Both the position numbers and the translations under genes were made by a program. From contig JAJEKV010000053.1 in the NCBI GenBank assembly GCA_021234155.1, positions 7,579,424-7,643,423 on the forward strand: a stretch of 64,000 nt of DNA. Reading direction: 5' to 3'. Position 1 is the stretch's first letter; each line of letters opens with the position of its first letter. Source of the DNA: Isoetes taiwanensis. Taxonomy: Eukaryota > Streptophyta > Lycopodiopsida > Isoetales > Isoetaceae. Positions 48,900 through 60,919 of the stretch are shown one piece after another. The notes under the pieces were generated by a model. That model did no database searches and was not told the DNA's origin. It saw only the letters and a program-made list of their open reading frames with translations.

Positions 48900-50800
48900 G
48901 GTAATATGGTAGTGAAGCATTCGTTTCTTCTTTCATTTCTTTTCAAATGTTATCCGAGTTTATCTTCTTCTGTAGAGACAATGGCCAATCTTAGAGCAGA
49001 GACAAAGGCTGCGGGTTTGAGAAATAAAAGCACTCCAAAATGCAAATCGATTGATTATGGTTTTGAGAAATAAAAGCACTCCAAATTGCGAATCGATAAT
49101 TCCTGATGGTTCATGATTACAACAGTCTTGAAGATTCATGCTTAAGGAGTTTGTTGGTAGACCTGGAGGTATAATAGTAATGGAGGTCTTTGTGAACCAC
49201 ACATATGATACTCAAGCGATGGAAAAGGGAACAATATCTCAAATTGTTTACAATTAGCTCTTCTGTAAACAATGTATTTGAGTTGTTGACATGGGTTGTT
49301 GCAACCCTAATTATGGCAGCAAGTTGAATCTCATTCTTATGCTACAGAAAATGAAGCAGAACCAAGACTGCAGAATATTATTTACAACTTATAGGTGGTT
49401 TTGCAATGTTCGAGTAATATCTTGGTGTAGATATCTTCTTATATTATTTACATGTGATTTTGTAGTGTATACTATTATCTTATTTGCAGAGTGTATGGGC
49501 AATTGCAACTTCATTTAATCATGATAATACTAAGCTAATTCTTTGATCAGACCACAAGCTAATTCTCATTCTTATGCCCTGAAATATTTTTTTTATGTCC
49601 ATTTTATCTTTCTGCAAGCAGTAAATGATGAAATTGTCTGTCCAAAGACTAGATTTATCTATCGTGATGATAGCTACTTGTGGAAATATGATAATTCATT
49701 CACAATGTTTTGTGTCAACTTGAGGTGGATTTTGTGTCATATTTCAAGTATTTTACAATCTAGACTACAGATATCTGCTCATACTTCCTCTTATTTGCAG
49801 AACAAGGTGAACTCAAATAACATTTGAAGACGAATGAAAGAAGGAATAAATCAACATGTTGTATTTCTATTTTGCTGCTTGTACTTGTATATTTGTTTCA
49901 GCAACAATTGGATAAGCATTTCAAGCCATTCAGTAACAATAAATAATACAACAACTTCATTATAATCTGATACATTCTAAAAGCTGCTCCATGTCTATTG
50001 AATTATCTGCAAATCTTCTTTGCATTGCAAAATAATCTATTATAATTTGAAATATAGGCGTTTCCTCTTCATTATAACTTGATACCTTCTAAAAACTGAT
50101 CCCGTCTATTAAATTATATGTTTATCTTCTTTGCCTTATAAATTGTCATCTTTAAAATGTAGGTGTTTCCTCTTATGCTTTAAATATAATTCCTTGCTTG
50201 AGAAAGGCTATGTTCTTAAGCAAACCACGTCTGTGTTTATTGGATATTTGGACATGCTCATCCAAGGTAAATTGATCCGAATCTGAGCCATAGCAGGCAA
50301 CCACAAAAAAAGTTCTGAATCTAAAAACTATCTGAGCCATAGCAGGCAACAACAAAAAAAGTTCTGAATCTAAAAACTATCACGTACTATGGCGTTATGG
50401 GAATTGGATACAATTGATCAATTTCTTTGTGAGGATTGATTCAAAATCTGAATTTTGAAATGCCGAATATGCTGGAATTTGAGAATGGAAGCACAAAAAA
50501 TGTGCTTGTGAATACTTCGATTGATCTGGGAGACGATTGTTAGAGAGCAGGTCGGGGAAGCAGCTCCTCTTGAGCGAACCTAGTTGCCAATAACTCCTAC
50601 ACGATCTGGTCGATCCCTTCAAGATTTATTTACACGAGGAAAAATCCAAGAAAATGACCTACGCACATGTGGCACGCTTAATGGATATCACAATATCTTT
50701 TTAAGATATGACATCTTACCAAATAATAGTTTGATTATAATAAAAAAATATAGAAGAAAAATTATTCTATTTATTCTTAGGGGGACCACTTAAGATCTCA
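48900..50800. other. AT-rich, no gene recognised
   Basis: A 49-bp direct duplication lies at 50281-50380 (ATCTGAGCCATAGCAGGCAA...). A short repeat (AAGCACTCCAAA.TGC.AATCGAT) lies at 49031-49060 and 49071-49100. No protein family is seen. Confidence 0.45.
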
Positions 50801-51137
50801 TATTTTTTCTAATGCAAGGCATCACCATGCATGTGTAAAATATGATTATAGCAACACCCGGAGGGTGGACAACAATAAGGTATGCATGAACAAAAACACA
50901 TGTGAAAAACAATAAACAAGCGCCTAAGCAAATCAGGGCGTGAAGGGGGGGGAAGCAATGGGCAATGAGAGAAATGCTGTTGTGAGAAGACGCCGACAAC
51001 CCGTCTCGAATATGGAGTGTACTTATATAATGGCTCATCCCTGCCCAGAGTGGCGATCCGAGGGCTCGGATCGATGCTATTCTGGTAAGAGACTCGCAAG
51101 GAACACAAAAATCGGCCGATTACCAGAGAACTTCTTT

Positions 51138-51532
51138 AGCTATAAGCCAAGCCGCTGAGAAACGTCCAAGTGTTGAATCGCGAATCCCGTAGCGAGAGAA
51201 AACATGAATGCTGGGCATGGAAAAAATGAAACAAGAATTACCCACATGGTCCAAGGTGAAGGTAAGGTTATGGCCAAGGATGGGGAGAAGAAGAATGAGA
51301 GGTCAAGGTTAGAGTAGAATGCTTGAGGTTGGTGATATGGCTAGCGAGAACAAACGATCCAAAAATGAAATATCTTGACAAGGTTGCGGTAAGTATGTAA
51401 AAAACGTCAATGACAAGGATGGTGTCAATAGATTATGTCTGTGATAAATCAAGAGATTGTATAATGGAATAAAAGATGTGCCGAATCCGAAAAACAAATA
51501 AAGAACCCAACCTAACAAGGGCAGGCCAATCA
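51138..51532. repeat. 395-bp repeat identical to the window's right end
   Basis: By eye every base matches 63606-64000. The repeat has a minus-strand hydrophobic frame (51309-51542) also present in the other copy. This is a property of the repeat, not evidence for a gene. Ends are unknown because the other copy runs off the window. Confidence 0.85.
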
Positions 51533-51639
51533 ATTCGATCAATATAAAAAGAGTCTTGGCAAGTTAACTAATTATGTGTGAACAAACTAAAAAGATGAGG
51601 GAACGAAAAGCATAATGAGAAATCAGAACTATAGAGAAC

Positions 51640-51800
51640 GACTCTAGAAAAGACAACGTAAAATGAGAATGTAGCCAATATAAAACCCATGTCACAAAAA
51701 CTCAATGGAATGCCAATGCAAATATGTCATAGCCAGAAAATGAGAACGCAAAACGAGAATGTATCCAATATAGAACCCATGTCACAAAAATGCAATGGGT
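51640..51800 (+). repeat. Direct duplication of about 105 bp
   Basis: GTAAAATGAGAATGTAGCCA... CCCATGTCACAAAAA occurs twice, at about 51657 and 51747. A 27-bp duplication (TTATAAGTTTTGGTCTAATT) lies separately at 52111-52165. Confidence 0.8.
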
Positions 51801-52304
51801 GGCAAATACATCATCACCAGAAAAAGGTGAAATGATATATGACTATGAGGTAAGACTACCTCCTAAAAGCCTAAAATTGTAAAAAACAACGACATGAAAA
51901 ATTATATAAACGAAATTTTGCCAAATAAACAACTTTATGACAAAAAATGCTGCATTTGAAAAGAAATGTGAAACTGCCGAAACCTATGAATAGATACCCC
52001 AATATAAAGAGCACTTACTAGAACGAGGGATGAGGTTGAGGTAGATTATATGACATTAGACGAAGTCGCCATACCTAATTTCGCTCAAAAGAGCTGTTTG
52101 AGGGTATGAATTATTTCTCTCTTACTATTATAAGTTTTGGTCTAATTCTCTTGGTTATAAGTTTTGGTCTAATTCTCGTGGTATTAACCCAATGGCTTTT
52201 AAAAAAATTAAAGATGCATAGATAATTAGTATTTTTTACAACAAAACACTCAAAGCGAAAAAAGAACAAAGCAACAAAATGATGCACATAAGTTAGAGAA
52301 AATA

Positions 52305-52500
52305 AGTATAGTTCCTTTAACACACTGCCCCTCAAGTTTATAGTGATCCAACGATTCAGGTCAATCTTGATCATTGTGTTCTTTGGAGCTATAAACATCG
52401 CCACTCCATAACACCCTAGGGTGTTATCAAATGGACGGATCCAAATCGATTTTGATGGTGATCGGATGGCCCAAAACTCTGGGGTAGTGTGTTAAGGGCA
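52305..52500. mobile_element. Inverted-arm element centred on a 20-bp perfect palindrome
   Basis: 52408-52427 is a perfect palindrome (ATAACACCCTAGGGTGTTAT). The sequences on both sides are related in inverted order out to TTAACACACTGCCCC (52318-52332) and GGGGTAGTGTGTTAA (52481-52495). It looks like two MITE ends joined back to back. Confidence 0.6.
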
Positions 52501-52510
52501 ATAACGTCGT

Positions 52511-52632
52511 GGCCCTCGGGTGTTACTTCAAAAACTTTACGGGCCATCAAAAATGGCGGCGTGCTCTGGCCAAAGATACCCTCGCCATTTTGATGGCCCT
52601 CAAATTCTTTTTTCTAGTAACACCCTCGGGCC
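52511..52632. mobile_element. 122-bp foldback MITE
   Basis: Outer arms GGCCCTCGGGTGTTACT (52511-52527) and its exact reverse complement (52616-52632). Inner arms GGGCCATCAAAAATGGCG (52541-52558) and CGCCATTTTGATGGCCC (52583-52599) pair almost completely. The transcript would fold into a long two-part hairpin. Confidence 0.75.
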
Positions 52633-52714
52633 GTATGTTATCTACAACCGTATAGCATAAGAAATAGCATTGAGTTGCTTAGGGTGGCCCAATGATTGTG
52701 TTGAAAGCTTGAAC

Positions 52715-53040
52715 CACTACTTTAAAGTCTTTGTGCAACAAAATGACAAAGCAGATTTGGCATATTCGTTTGATGCACAAAAAGTTTGGCCGTATCATTT
52801 TGTGGTGGCAAGCATGGGTTCTTTCTTTGGATGAGACCTCTTTGAAGACAAAGTTTATCAGCTGTTTAATCCAGAAATTCATTTCTATTCCACATCATGA
52901 ACATAAGGTTCTGGCGTATAACCATTTACATACGACTATTTAATATTTTTTAAAGTAGATAGTACTTTGAGAATGTAATTTGACTTGAGCGAATATTTAG
53001 CTAACATACAACTATAATCTACTTACTTAAAATGTGTTTG
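52715..53040 (+). repeat. Dispersed repeat, uninterrupted copy (Helitron empty site)
   Basis: Continuous counterpart of 36118-36355 joined to 44387-44480. At the junction it reads ATTTAATATTTTTTAAAGTA, with no Helitron. It contains an open frame at 52731-52943 rich in basic and aromatic residues, of unknown function. Confidence 0.78.
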
Positions 53041-53259
53041 GGGGTGGGTGTCCTCTTTTTTCCGGTCGCCTGTAGCCATTTCAATCCCGCAAAAAAGCAA
53101 AATTTTGTGATCAGAAAATAATAATCCGGCGAGAGAGCAATTTTCGTTTCCGTTTTTAATCCCTTAAAAAAAGCGAAATTTTGTTTCCCTAAAAGGAGAG
53201 ATGTAAATATAAGGGTTATGCTATATTTTTATGTTATACAAGAATCAGCGCCTATTGAG

Positions 53260-53440
53260 CTATACTTTTTTTTTTTTTGATTTGAGGTGTTTATTGCCAG
53301 CCTATTGACCCCCTCTTTTTTTTTTATTTGAGGTGTTTATTGCAGCTCTGGGAGTTGAACCTAGATGTAACCATTGTTGCGTTGCCCATGGTGTAGAGGG
53401 AGCATCAATGGTGTGAGCCATGGGTGCTCCGCCTACATCG
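53260..53440 (-). repeat. Candidate tRNA-derived SINE (minus strand)
   Basis: On the minus strand: TGGCTCACACC (possible box A, about 53420), then GGTTCAACTCC (box B, about 53362-53351), then CAATAAACACCTCAAAT and poly(A). The tail unit is duplicated (two T-runs on the plus strand at about 53265-53279 and 53315-53325). A 35-base poly(T) lies at 53461-53495. Confidence 0.45.
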
Positions 53441-53458
53441 TCGGCGTGGAATGGATGT

Positions 53459-53496
<38 letters not shown>

Positions 53497-53559
53497 GAGA
53501 ATAGATGCGTACCTAGTTTACGGTAAGAGTTCTTTGTAGACGACATTTGTTGTAGTCTG

Positions 53560-53767
53560 TGCTATGTTGCTGGCATCTAAGAGGATTAGTACGTCTTCTT
53601 TTCTTCGGACACGTGTGAAAGCTGTATATAGTTGTCCATGTGCAAAGACTTCTGTTCGCAGGTCAAGAACTATTCTATCGAGTGTTAGTCCTAAGCAGCT
53701 GTTGAATGTTGTTTGTCCTGTGTGGATAGAAGGATTTGTCTGGGGAAGAGTTATGCGAAGAATTTGT
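53560..53767 (-). pseudogene. Helitron Pif1-like helicase, C-terminal fragment
   Basis: The minus strand encodes GQTTFNSCLGLTLDRIVLD and then LRTEVFAHGQLYTAFTRVR. This is the last helicase motif of Helitron Rep-Hel proteins (family pattern: GQT, then LDLR..VF.HGQLYVA.SR). The frame meets a stop about 18 codons upstream and loses similarity downstream after EDVLILL. It is the only trace of the autonomous Helitron protein in the window. Confidence 0.82.
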
Positions 53768-54000
53768 AAAAATAATAAATTTCAATTAATCGAGTTCCTA
53801 TGTATAAGCATCGATCTCCATGTATCAAGTTATATACGAGGTAAAACTTTGATATAGTCTATCTTGGTTGGTTTTTTGTTTCCCATATTCGCTTTGCATG
53901 TGACCAGGTGATTCCTCTATCTTCGTTGAAAGTGCATATTTATGGGCTATCAGAATATTATAGAACGCGGCAGCATTCAGAATGCTTGCTCAAAGGCGTT

Positions 54001-54290
54001 AAGGGCCAGGTCACATGAAGATGTTGACATGACGTCTTTCATGTCGACTTGAATGCTTATAAAAGGTTGGGGTCGCATGTTCATCTTCAAAGGAAATGCC
54101 ACGTCAAAAAGCTATGAACCGTTCAAAGAAACTTCCGTAATTTAGACGGTTGATCTATTCCAAGATTTGCAACGTATCAAAATAAAAAGGCTTCATGTCA
54201 ACATGGACTCCTTCAGGTAGAAGAAGAAGCGGTGGAATGGATAGACGTTGACATGAAGCTCTTCATGTCAAAAACTATCATGTGACCCTT
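54001..54290. mobile_element. MITE-like element with AAGGG..TCACATGA ends
   Basis: The left end AAGGGCCAGGTCACATGAAG pairs with the right end ATCATGTGACCCTT. Inside each arm TTGACATGA...TTCATGTC recurs in inverted order. No coding capacity. Confidence 0.55.
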
Positions 54291-54299
54291 AGTTTTTGA

Positions 54300-55190
54300 A
54301 ATTTTGACGTCTATCCCTTCATATTGACATGTACATGTGACCATACCCTAAATCATTGGTCAATTGTTTTGGTCAATCCCTTAGGCAAAGCCTCATTCAC
54401 GTGAGATACCACTTGAACATCTGGTCAAGCTTTAGATCAATTCCCCCCTACGAGCAAATAACTAAGTACGTTCTAATCAATGCTTTGTCTACTGAAGTTT
54501 GGCTTGGCACGAAAGATGGGCGCAATGAACTTGGCTTAACCTTCTAGCATCAATGAACCTTGGTTTGCTGCTTTGGCTAAGTGCTCAAGTGAAACTTTTA
54601 TTGGAATCCAAAGTGGCAAAGATAGTATAACTGTCCGCTACATATTCCCCCAACGATAACAATATAGAAATAGGGTCGAATTTTTCGTCTGCCGTGCATT
54701 TACATGTTGACACGTGGCAAAGCCTACAACCCGGAATAGAAGTTGGGTACCCTAATTCCGGGTTACAGGTTCGACCGGTCAATTGTTGTTTTCTTCTTGT
54801 TTGTTCAGCTTCAGTTCAATACTTGTTCCAGCACATAAGTTTTTTCGTTCGATACATGTTAAAATTTAAAACCAACTTCAGATTCAAAAGCCAAAATTGG
54901 TTTTGCACTCAAAGATCAAAAGCCACTGTCGGTTTTAAACATTCAAAAGCCACTGTAATCTTTACAAACAACACAAAAACATCCAGAAAAAAACCGATAG
55001 CAAAATCCTGTTTTTCCTGCAAAGAAGCAGCCAGATTCTTCAAGAAGGCACTGAAACTGCCATTCCAGCATGGCTAACTCTACTATATTTGACAAAAGGT
55101 AATGAAGAAACATAATAGCAGTGGAAACAAAAAAATAACGGCATTTAAACCACAAGGAAGACTCTACAGAGAAAGGGGATAAGTTTTCAA
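54300..55190. other. No gene recognised
   Basis: Mixed composition. The plus-strand frame 54694-55077 has no domain and includes short CAAAAGCCACTGT repeats (about 54917-54955). Confidence 0.4.
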
Positions 55191-55193
55191 AGA

Positions 55194-55535
55194 TCAAAGC
55201 TGTTCTTCATTTTTTCTGCCCTGCTGCCGCAATCGTTCATTCTCGAAAAGTACACACTGCATGCAACTAAAAATATTTCCACAGCCGCACTTACATCCCA
55301 AAAGAACCGCCATTTTTCTGATACGAAGAGTTCTGTAGGACTCCTGAGCATTAAGAGCAAGATTTTGCAGGGCCCGATCCTCCATAACCATCTGCAACGC
55401 ATAGGATAAGGTTATTAACAAGAAAAAACTTGCATGCAAGAGAATGCAAGAAGTTTGCATAAAAAAACTTACCTGATACACAAAGAAAGATGAAAACTTC
55501 GCCGTAATAGACATGTAACGTGCGGTAGCCTTCAT
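55194..55535 (-). CDS. Possible small two-exon gene, unknown function
   Basis: On the minus strand an exon starting ATGAAGGCTACCGCACGT (55535) runs to CAG before GTAAGT (55472). An acceptor TTGCAG precedes ATGGTTATGGAG (about 55393). The second exon is open to TGA at 55194. The joined product would be about 87 residues, with ALQNLALNAQESYRTLRIRK, a Cys cluster (CKCGCGNIFSCMQC) and a charged helix (FENERLRQQGRKNEEQL). The frame is also open upstream of the chosen ATG. I do not recognise the family; the good splice sites are the main support. Confidence 0.4.
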   Translation of the reverse strand: MKATARYMSITAKFSSFFVYQVSFFMQTSCILLHASFFLLITLSYALQMVMEDRALQNLALNAQESYRTLRIRKMAVLLGCKCGCGNIFSCMQCVLFENERLRQQGRKNEEQL

Positions 55536-55899
55536 TACTCGCCAAAATAGAGATGTAACTGGCCCAGCGCCTTCATTCGCATGGGCTAAAGAGATGGCTG
55601 AGATGGCCGCCGAACGGAGTGGCGCAGAGGAGGAGAAGAAAACAGGGCAAAAGGGGGAAAAATTCTCCTATTATTTCTATATTGTGGGGGAAATTTTGGT
55701 CCCCCCTTGGGTGGCGGTGACCAGCTCGACTACCCGATCAGCGGGACCCCACCGATCCACCGGAAAGGGGTCCCAAGTGCCCTTCCCCATACAATATTGT
55801 AGCTGGCGATATGAGCATTGTTAAATGTTGAGGAGAATAAAACTTTTTCAGTCTAAATATGCCATGTCTAAACACATTTTGCATTTGTGGGCTTAGAAT

Positions 55900-57500
55900 T
55901 TGAGACTTGAGCTTTAAATTAATCTATAATATCCTTCTCCGGGACAACCGTAATCTTCCCTAACACAAACTAATTTACTTGATTTGTGATACATCCGCAA
56001 GACATAAAATGAGGTGTAGAATATAGCTATTCGATTAAAAGACTGTAATGATATGGACACCAGACACGAGACTACTATAAACGGACCCACACACGAGACT
56101 AGACTTACATTGGCCAACGAAAATGGCAGTTGAAGTGATAAACGTAAACCAAAATGTTGCGATTCTTGTATGAGCATGAGAAGCTAGTAATTCTTGCATT
56201 GGTAATGATATCAAATGTGTTGTCCTCAAATGGCGATCTTGGATTTACATTCAAGTCTTGCACAATGTACTCGATCAAAAACCGCAGAGATATTACGCAC
56301 CTTGTCATCAACAATAAAGGCAAAAAGTTGAAGCAACATAGAAGATGATGGGGTTACACAATTAATGCACAATATCAAATGTAGTATGCTGTTCCTCCTG
56401 TCTATCAAAATCTGCAAAAACATATTAAACATTTTGTTTCTCTTCTCTAGAATAACTTACTACGTTGCGTTCTAGTTCTTCTTTATTGAGACCCATCCCC
56501 ACAATCTTGTCCTGCTTGTACCCTTTTGGGTAATGACTAATCTGCAAAATTACTATATCTAAGAGAATAATATAATCGTAAGAAGTGCCCATTGTCGATG
56601 TAGCAAGACATACCCGACCATCGCGACATGTCAAGTATGGCAACACCGGGTGTATTATTGGGCGGAAAAGCGAAGAATAATATTTCGTCCATCTTTGCTT
56701 TATCATCAATATGAGTAACAAATCTTGGTGATGAATAAAATCCTATGTCGATGACTTTCTTTGGAAAAAGAGCTCACAAAATGAAAATGGCAGCAAATGG
56801 CAAATCATCATGTCTTTGGAAAAGCTTCAACACTCATAAATGAAGTCACATAGAAGAATGGAAAATTCTACAGGACAATGACAAATTCTAAGTCAAGTTA
56901 ATCTAAGATGGAATTCCACTTTGAAGTCTCACTGATGTGCTCAATTCTTCAATGTCTTAGTCATGGACATCGTAGCCACATTACATAAAATAAACAAAAG
57001 ACCTTGCACATAAAATGCAAATGGAACCAATTCAATGAATGCAGAGACTTGCTCCCTCTACCATTCCATGATTCTCAAAATTGCACTATGGATCGTTCCT
57101 TGAACCTCCTTGTTGTAGTGCTTAGGCCTTTCAGATCTCATTCTAAATGCTTTGAAATGCTACTTGCAAAAGATGTTTCCCAAGCATTTTATGACTGAAT
57201 TCAATTACAGATAGAAAAATTCGCTGGCTGCACTGACTATAATGTTTTCCCTCGCTTGCTCAAGCTGAATTAGTATGCCATGATGAGCCCAAAATGTTTT
57301 TTGCAAGCTGTTAAAAGTCCTACAATTTCCGATTGATCAACTCTACTGAGAAAACTGAGAAGTTGAGAATTTGGATTGTAACCAGGAATAAATTCTGAAC
57401 ATTCTTTGCATTGATTAAATAGAGGAGATTTTGCGAACTGCACAACATCTTCTGCAGAATCACTGAAGGGACGCTTTTTTTTGTCTTTTCTTTACTTTTC
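55900..57500. other. No gene recognised
   Basis: AT-rich. Frames on both strands at 55914-56721 overlap each other and show no domain. Confidence 0.45.
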
Positions 57501-57739
57501 TGGTCACCATGTTGCTTTCCTTTTATTGTAAGTCATGGTGTCTAATGGCCAGCTTGTCTAACGGCCAAAAACTTGTTAATATCCTCTGGAAGACAAACAT
57601 TAATTTTCTAAATTCATATTGGTTTTTCCCTTTGTTAATAATGGAATTTAGAACCCATAGCATGACAGATCTGCAGGTATTGAAGGTGAAACATGAATGT
57701 GGGCATGAATCAGAAGAATGTGGGCTATTCGACTTTAAA

Positions 57740-57890
57740 TTCTCAAAGATGGAAGATTGCATGTAATGGATTTTATGTCCAACAATTGTTCCTCCTTTAC
57801 CAAGCATGGCTTCATTGAAAGTTAGATGCCCATCATATTGATGATGCCATAAGGTCGATTGAGCATTCTGAGCGAGTAGCATTACAATAA
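57740..57890 (-). pseudogene. Copia pre-integrase scrap
   Basis: The minus strand encodes STLWHHQYDGHLTFNEAML, followed by GKGGTIVG. This fits the GAG-pre-integrase motif (LWH..lGHl....) of Copia elements with one extra residue. Nothing else of the element is visible nearby. Confidence 0.5.
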
Positions 57891-58978
57891 TATAACTTCT
57901 ATAGTTACTACAAATATTGAAATACTTCACATCTGGTATCTGGTACCAAGTGCGTATGTCCCAAGGCTGTGAGGGCTAAGAAATGGTAAACAAAGGCCTA
58001 AAGCCACAAACGAATGGACAGGATGCTCTCAGCCGAGCATGTAAATTTTAAAAACATATGCAACGAGCAGGACATATGCGATAGCTTGGTCAGCAGCAAG
58101 AATACCTGCAAAATAGGAGAGCATCGCAAATCAGGCTCGATTCTGAGCTTGAAAAAACACAAAAAACAAAGGTTCAGAAAGATTGAAGGGCTTCTTGCAT
58201 GCCATACCCGGCTTGTACATGCATTTGTTGCAGATGAGCTTGAAGGTTTGGATATATGGGGCAAATTTGGATAATTTGGATAAACAGTCCACAAAGCAAA
58301 TTTTTTTTGCTATTCTAATAAATGAAGGGCATAGACCGTCGATTCTTGCCATGGGTAGCTATTCTCTGTTTCTTGCTCCAATGCAATCGATTTCAACTGC
58401 GCTTTCCTAAATTATCTGGTTCTGGAGCCTGGACCCAATCAAATCGGCTGTTTTGTGCACATTTATTAAAATTCATCTGTTTCTAGGGCCAATTGTTCAT
58501 GAATGCTGCAGAAGATAGGCATCTCGACCAAAATTGGGTCATTCAAAATTAGCATCTGTTAGTGTCAACAATAATTCTGCGAGCACAAATTCACCGTTTT
58601 GCAGGTAAATTGCTCAAGCTTTCCAATTTTTTCCACTACGGAGATCTTATCTGTGGGTAACAAATGTTTGGGCGCAGGGCAGGAAATTGTTAGAGCTGAA
58701 GGGACGGCAATACAAAGATTTCTGTAGGAATCCATAAATTTGCCAGGATTGATCGTGCTTATGCCTACTCGAAAGGAACTGGAATATATATTTGTTAATT
58801 GATTAACATACCCCCCTTCCCCAAGTCCACCGCTCCGTTTCTAAGCTCCACCCATTGCCATTGCCAGAAAACATCCCCCGAAAAAGCAACCAGAAAACCA
58901 TAGATAATTCCAATTTTTTTTTTTTCTAGTAATCTTATATTTAGTTAGATTCTAGTAATCTTATATTTAGTTAGATTA

Positions 58979-59131
58979 TGTTATATCCCCGAAATCCGGC
59001 CCGACCTTTCTTCCATGACTCTCCTCCTCTGCTTTCTTCCAACACCTCAGAATGTGAAAACAAGCGGCAGCAGCTTCAGGCGCACAAGAAGCTCAAGAAG
59101 GCCACGGTTTCTTTCAAGCAGTGCATTTCAT
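58979..59131 (+). other. Short protein-like frame, unknown
   Basis: A 50-codon frame from ATG at 58979 (YPRNPARPFFHDSPPLL, then NKRQQLQAHKKLKKATVS). It is preceded by C-rich sequence and a duplicated 26-bp block (TTCTAGTAATCTTATATTTA, about 58923-58975), and resembles a 5' exon. An exon-like island at 60364-60445 (AG before it, GTAAAT after it; SMMSIKSRSYFEHALGFRKN) may belong with it. The family is unknown. Confidence 0.3.
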
Positions 59132-60919
59132 AGCAGCGCATGAGCCAGAGGAGTCGGCTTCTTTTCATAATATTCTTCGGGTCCAATATCTGAAGCATTT
59201 TTTGCAGGTAAACTTACATGAATTGTGCTTACAAAGTGGGTATTTAGCTTCAGATTTGTAATATCTCTTTGCTGAAAGTTTAATGAGATGCAGAAGGGGT
59301 TTTTGTGATGAAGCACTTGATTCCTTGCTCTTTACAACCTTTGCAAATAGGTCTTTTCAGTTCTAATTTTTGTATGCCAGATTCCAGACTGCCTCAATAC
59401 CTTGCAACCAACTGTTGCTTCGATCATTAGGGTTAGAAACTTAGTTGCGTCAGCCTAGTTTTTCTGGGGTGAGCGTGAATGGGCTGGGTTTGAACAGTAA
59501 AGCATGAATCCGACTCTGTAGCCGTCTATTTTTTAATAGGAAATTTTTCTACGAAAGAGCTTCCGTATTTTTGCATCAGTTGAAAAGCATGGGTACCGAA
59601 TTTTTTCATTTTCGTCTATGTTTTGGGCAGTTATCATGTTACATATAAAAGCCACTGATTGTTTTTAACATATTTAGCAGGCCGAATTTGAAAAAGGGTT
59701 TAAGTGTATGCAGGCTGAGTTCTTTTTTTGCTCTATGGTCTTGTTATACCTTCACATTGCATGCGACATCAATTCTCATAAATTTTGCCCTCTCAATGAT
59801 TCTTGGCAGCAAAAGACAGTGGTTAAATTGAATTCAAAAGCACAAACCATGTGCCATAGTGCTTAGCTATGGGGCAGTATATTCAGTCAAAACTTTTTTT
59901 ATATTTTGAAATGCTTGAAGAGTATTTAATTATAACTATAATCTAGATGCATGAGATTAGTCTATTTCTTCAATGATGAATTTTTTGATTAGTCTAATTT
60001 TTTCTTATATTCGTGCTACAGAACATGCATGTGGGTCCTATGTTGCAACTACAAGTGAGCTTACGAAAACCAGGAGGACTCAAGATTCATCGGGGTTGAT
60101 GTCATAGAACTTCACATAAGCAAAGACGGGGTCACTAAAGGGACTAATATGTATGGTACTTATTTTATTACGAGTATTTTTAACGGGACTGAATACAAGT
60201 ATTTCTACCACATTGTTGAGCAGAATCTCGCTTTTTATCCCTTTAGATAATTTTACCTCTTTTATTCATCATTTAACATGTGTTTCATAAGAGTCATCTC
60301 CTATTCTGAAGTAGCTGTTAAAATTTTATGTAACAAAATGCTCACATTGATTTTCCATATGAGCAGCTCTGGGAGCAATTCCATGATGTCTATCAAGTCT
60401 CGATCATATTTTGAGCATGCGCTTGGTTTCAGAAAGAACAAGAAGGTAAATCATGAAATATTACTGCTATTTTTGTTTTGGGTTGAGGTTTAGGACACTT
60501 TGGCTTAGAGCCAGGATTTAAAGTGTATTAGATAATATGCTACTGTGCAAGGCAATGGAGAATTTGTCTGACCTATTTATTGCTTTGTCATGTTATTGCC
60601 AGGAGGTAAGGATAACCTGGACAGCTTCACTATTTGTTTTGGCCCCAGGTCAGAATGACATAGTAAGGATGCTTCTGTTATTCCTTTTTGTGGTTCGGCC
60701 TGCCAAATCGAAGGTTCCCTCCAAGTCTCAACCCAATCAGATTACTCTACCTTGCAGAATTAAAATCTTTCCCAAGACCCAATTTCGGCTACCTCCATCG
60801 AATTCGCTCTCCAAGCTTTATAATAGAGCCTCTGGAGTTCACTGCAGTCCACTACAGTGCAAAACCGACATGCCTGGCCTCAGATTCGATCTCCATCACA
60901 GCTCTTAGCTAAGACCTCC

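Noticed and set aside
51309..51542. Hydrophobic minus-strand frame repeated at 63777-63986
   Set aside because: Identical only because the DNA repeat is identical; no sign of codon-level constraint or known domain.
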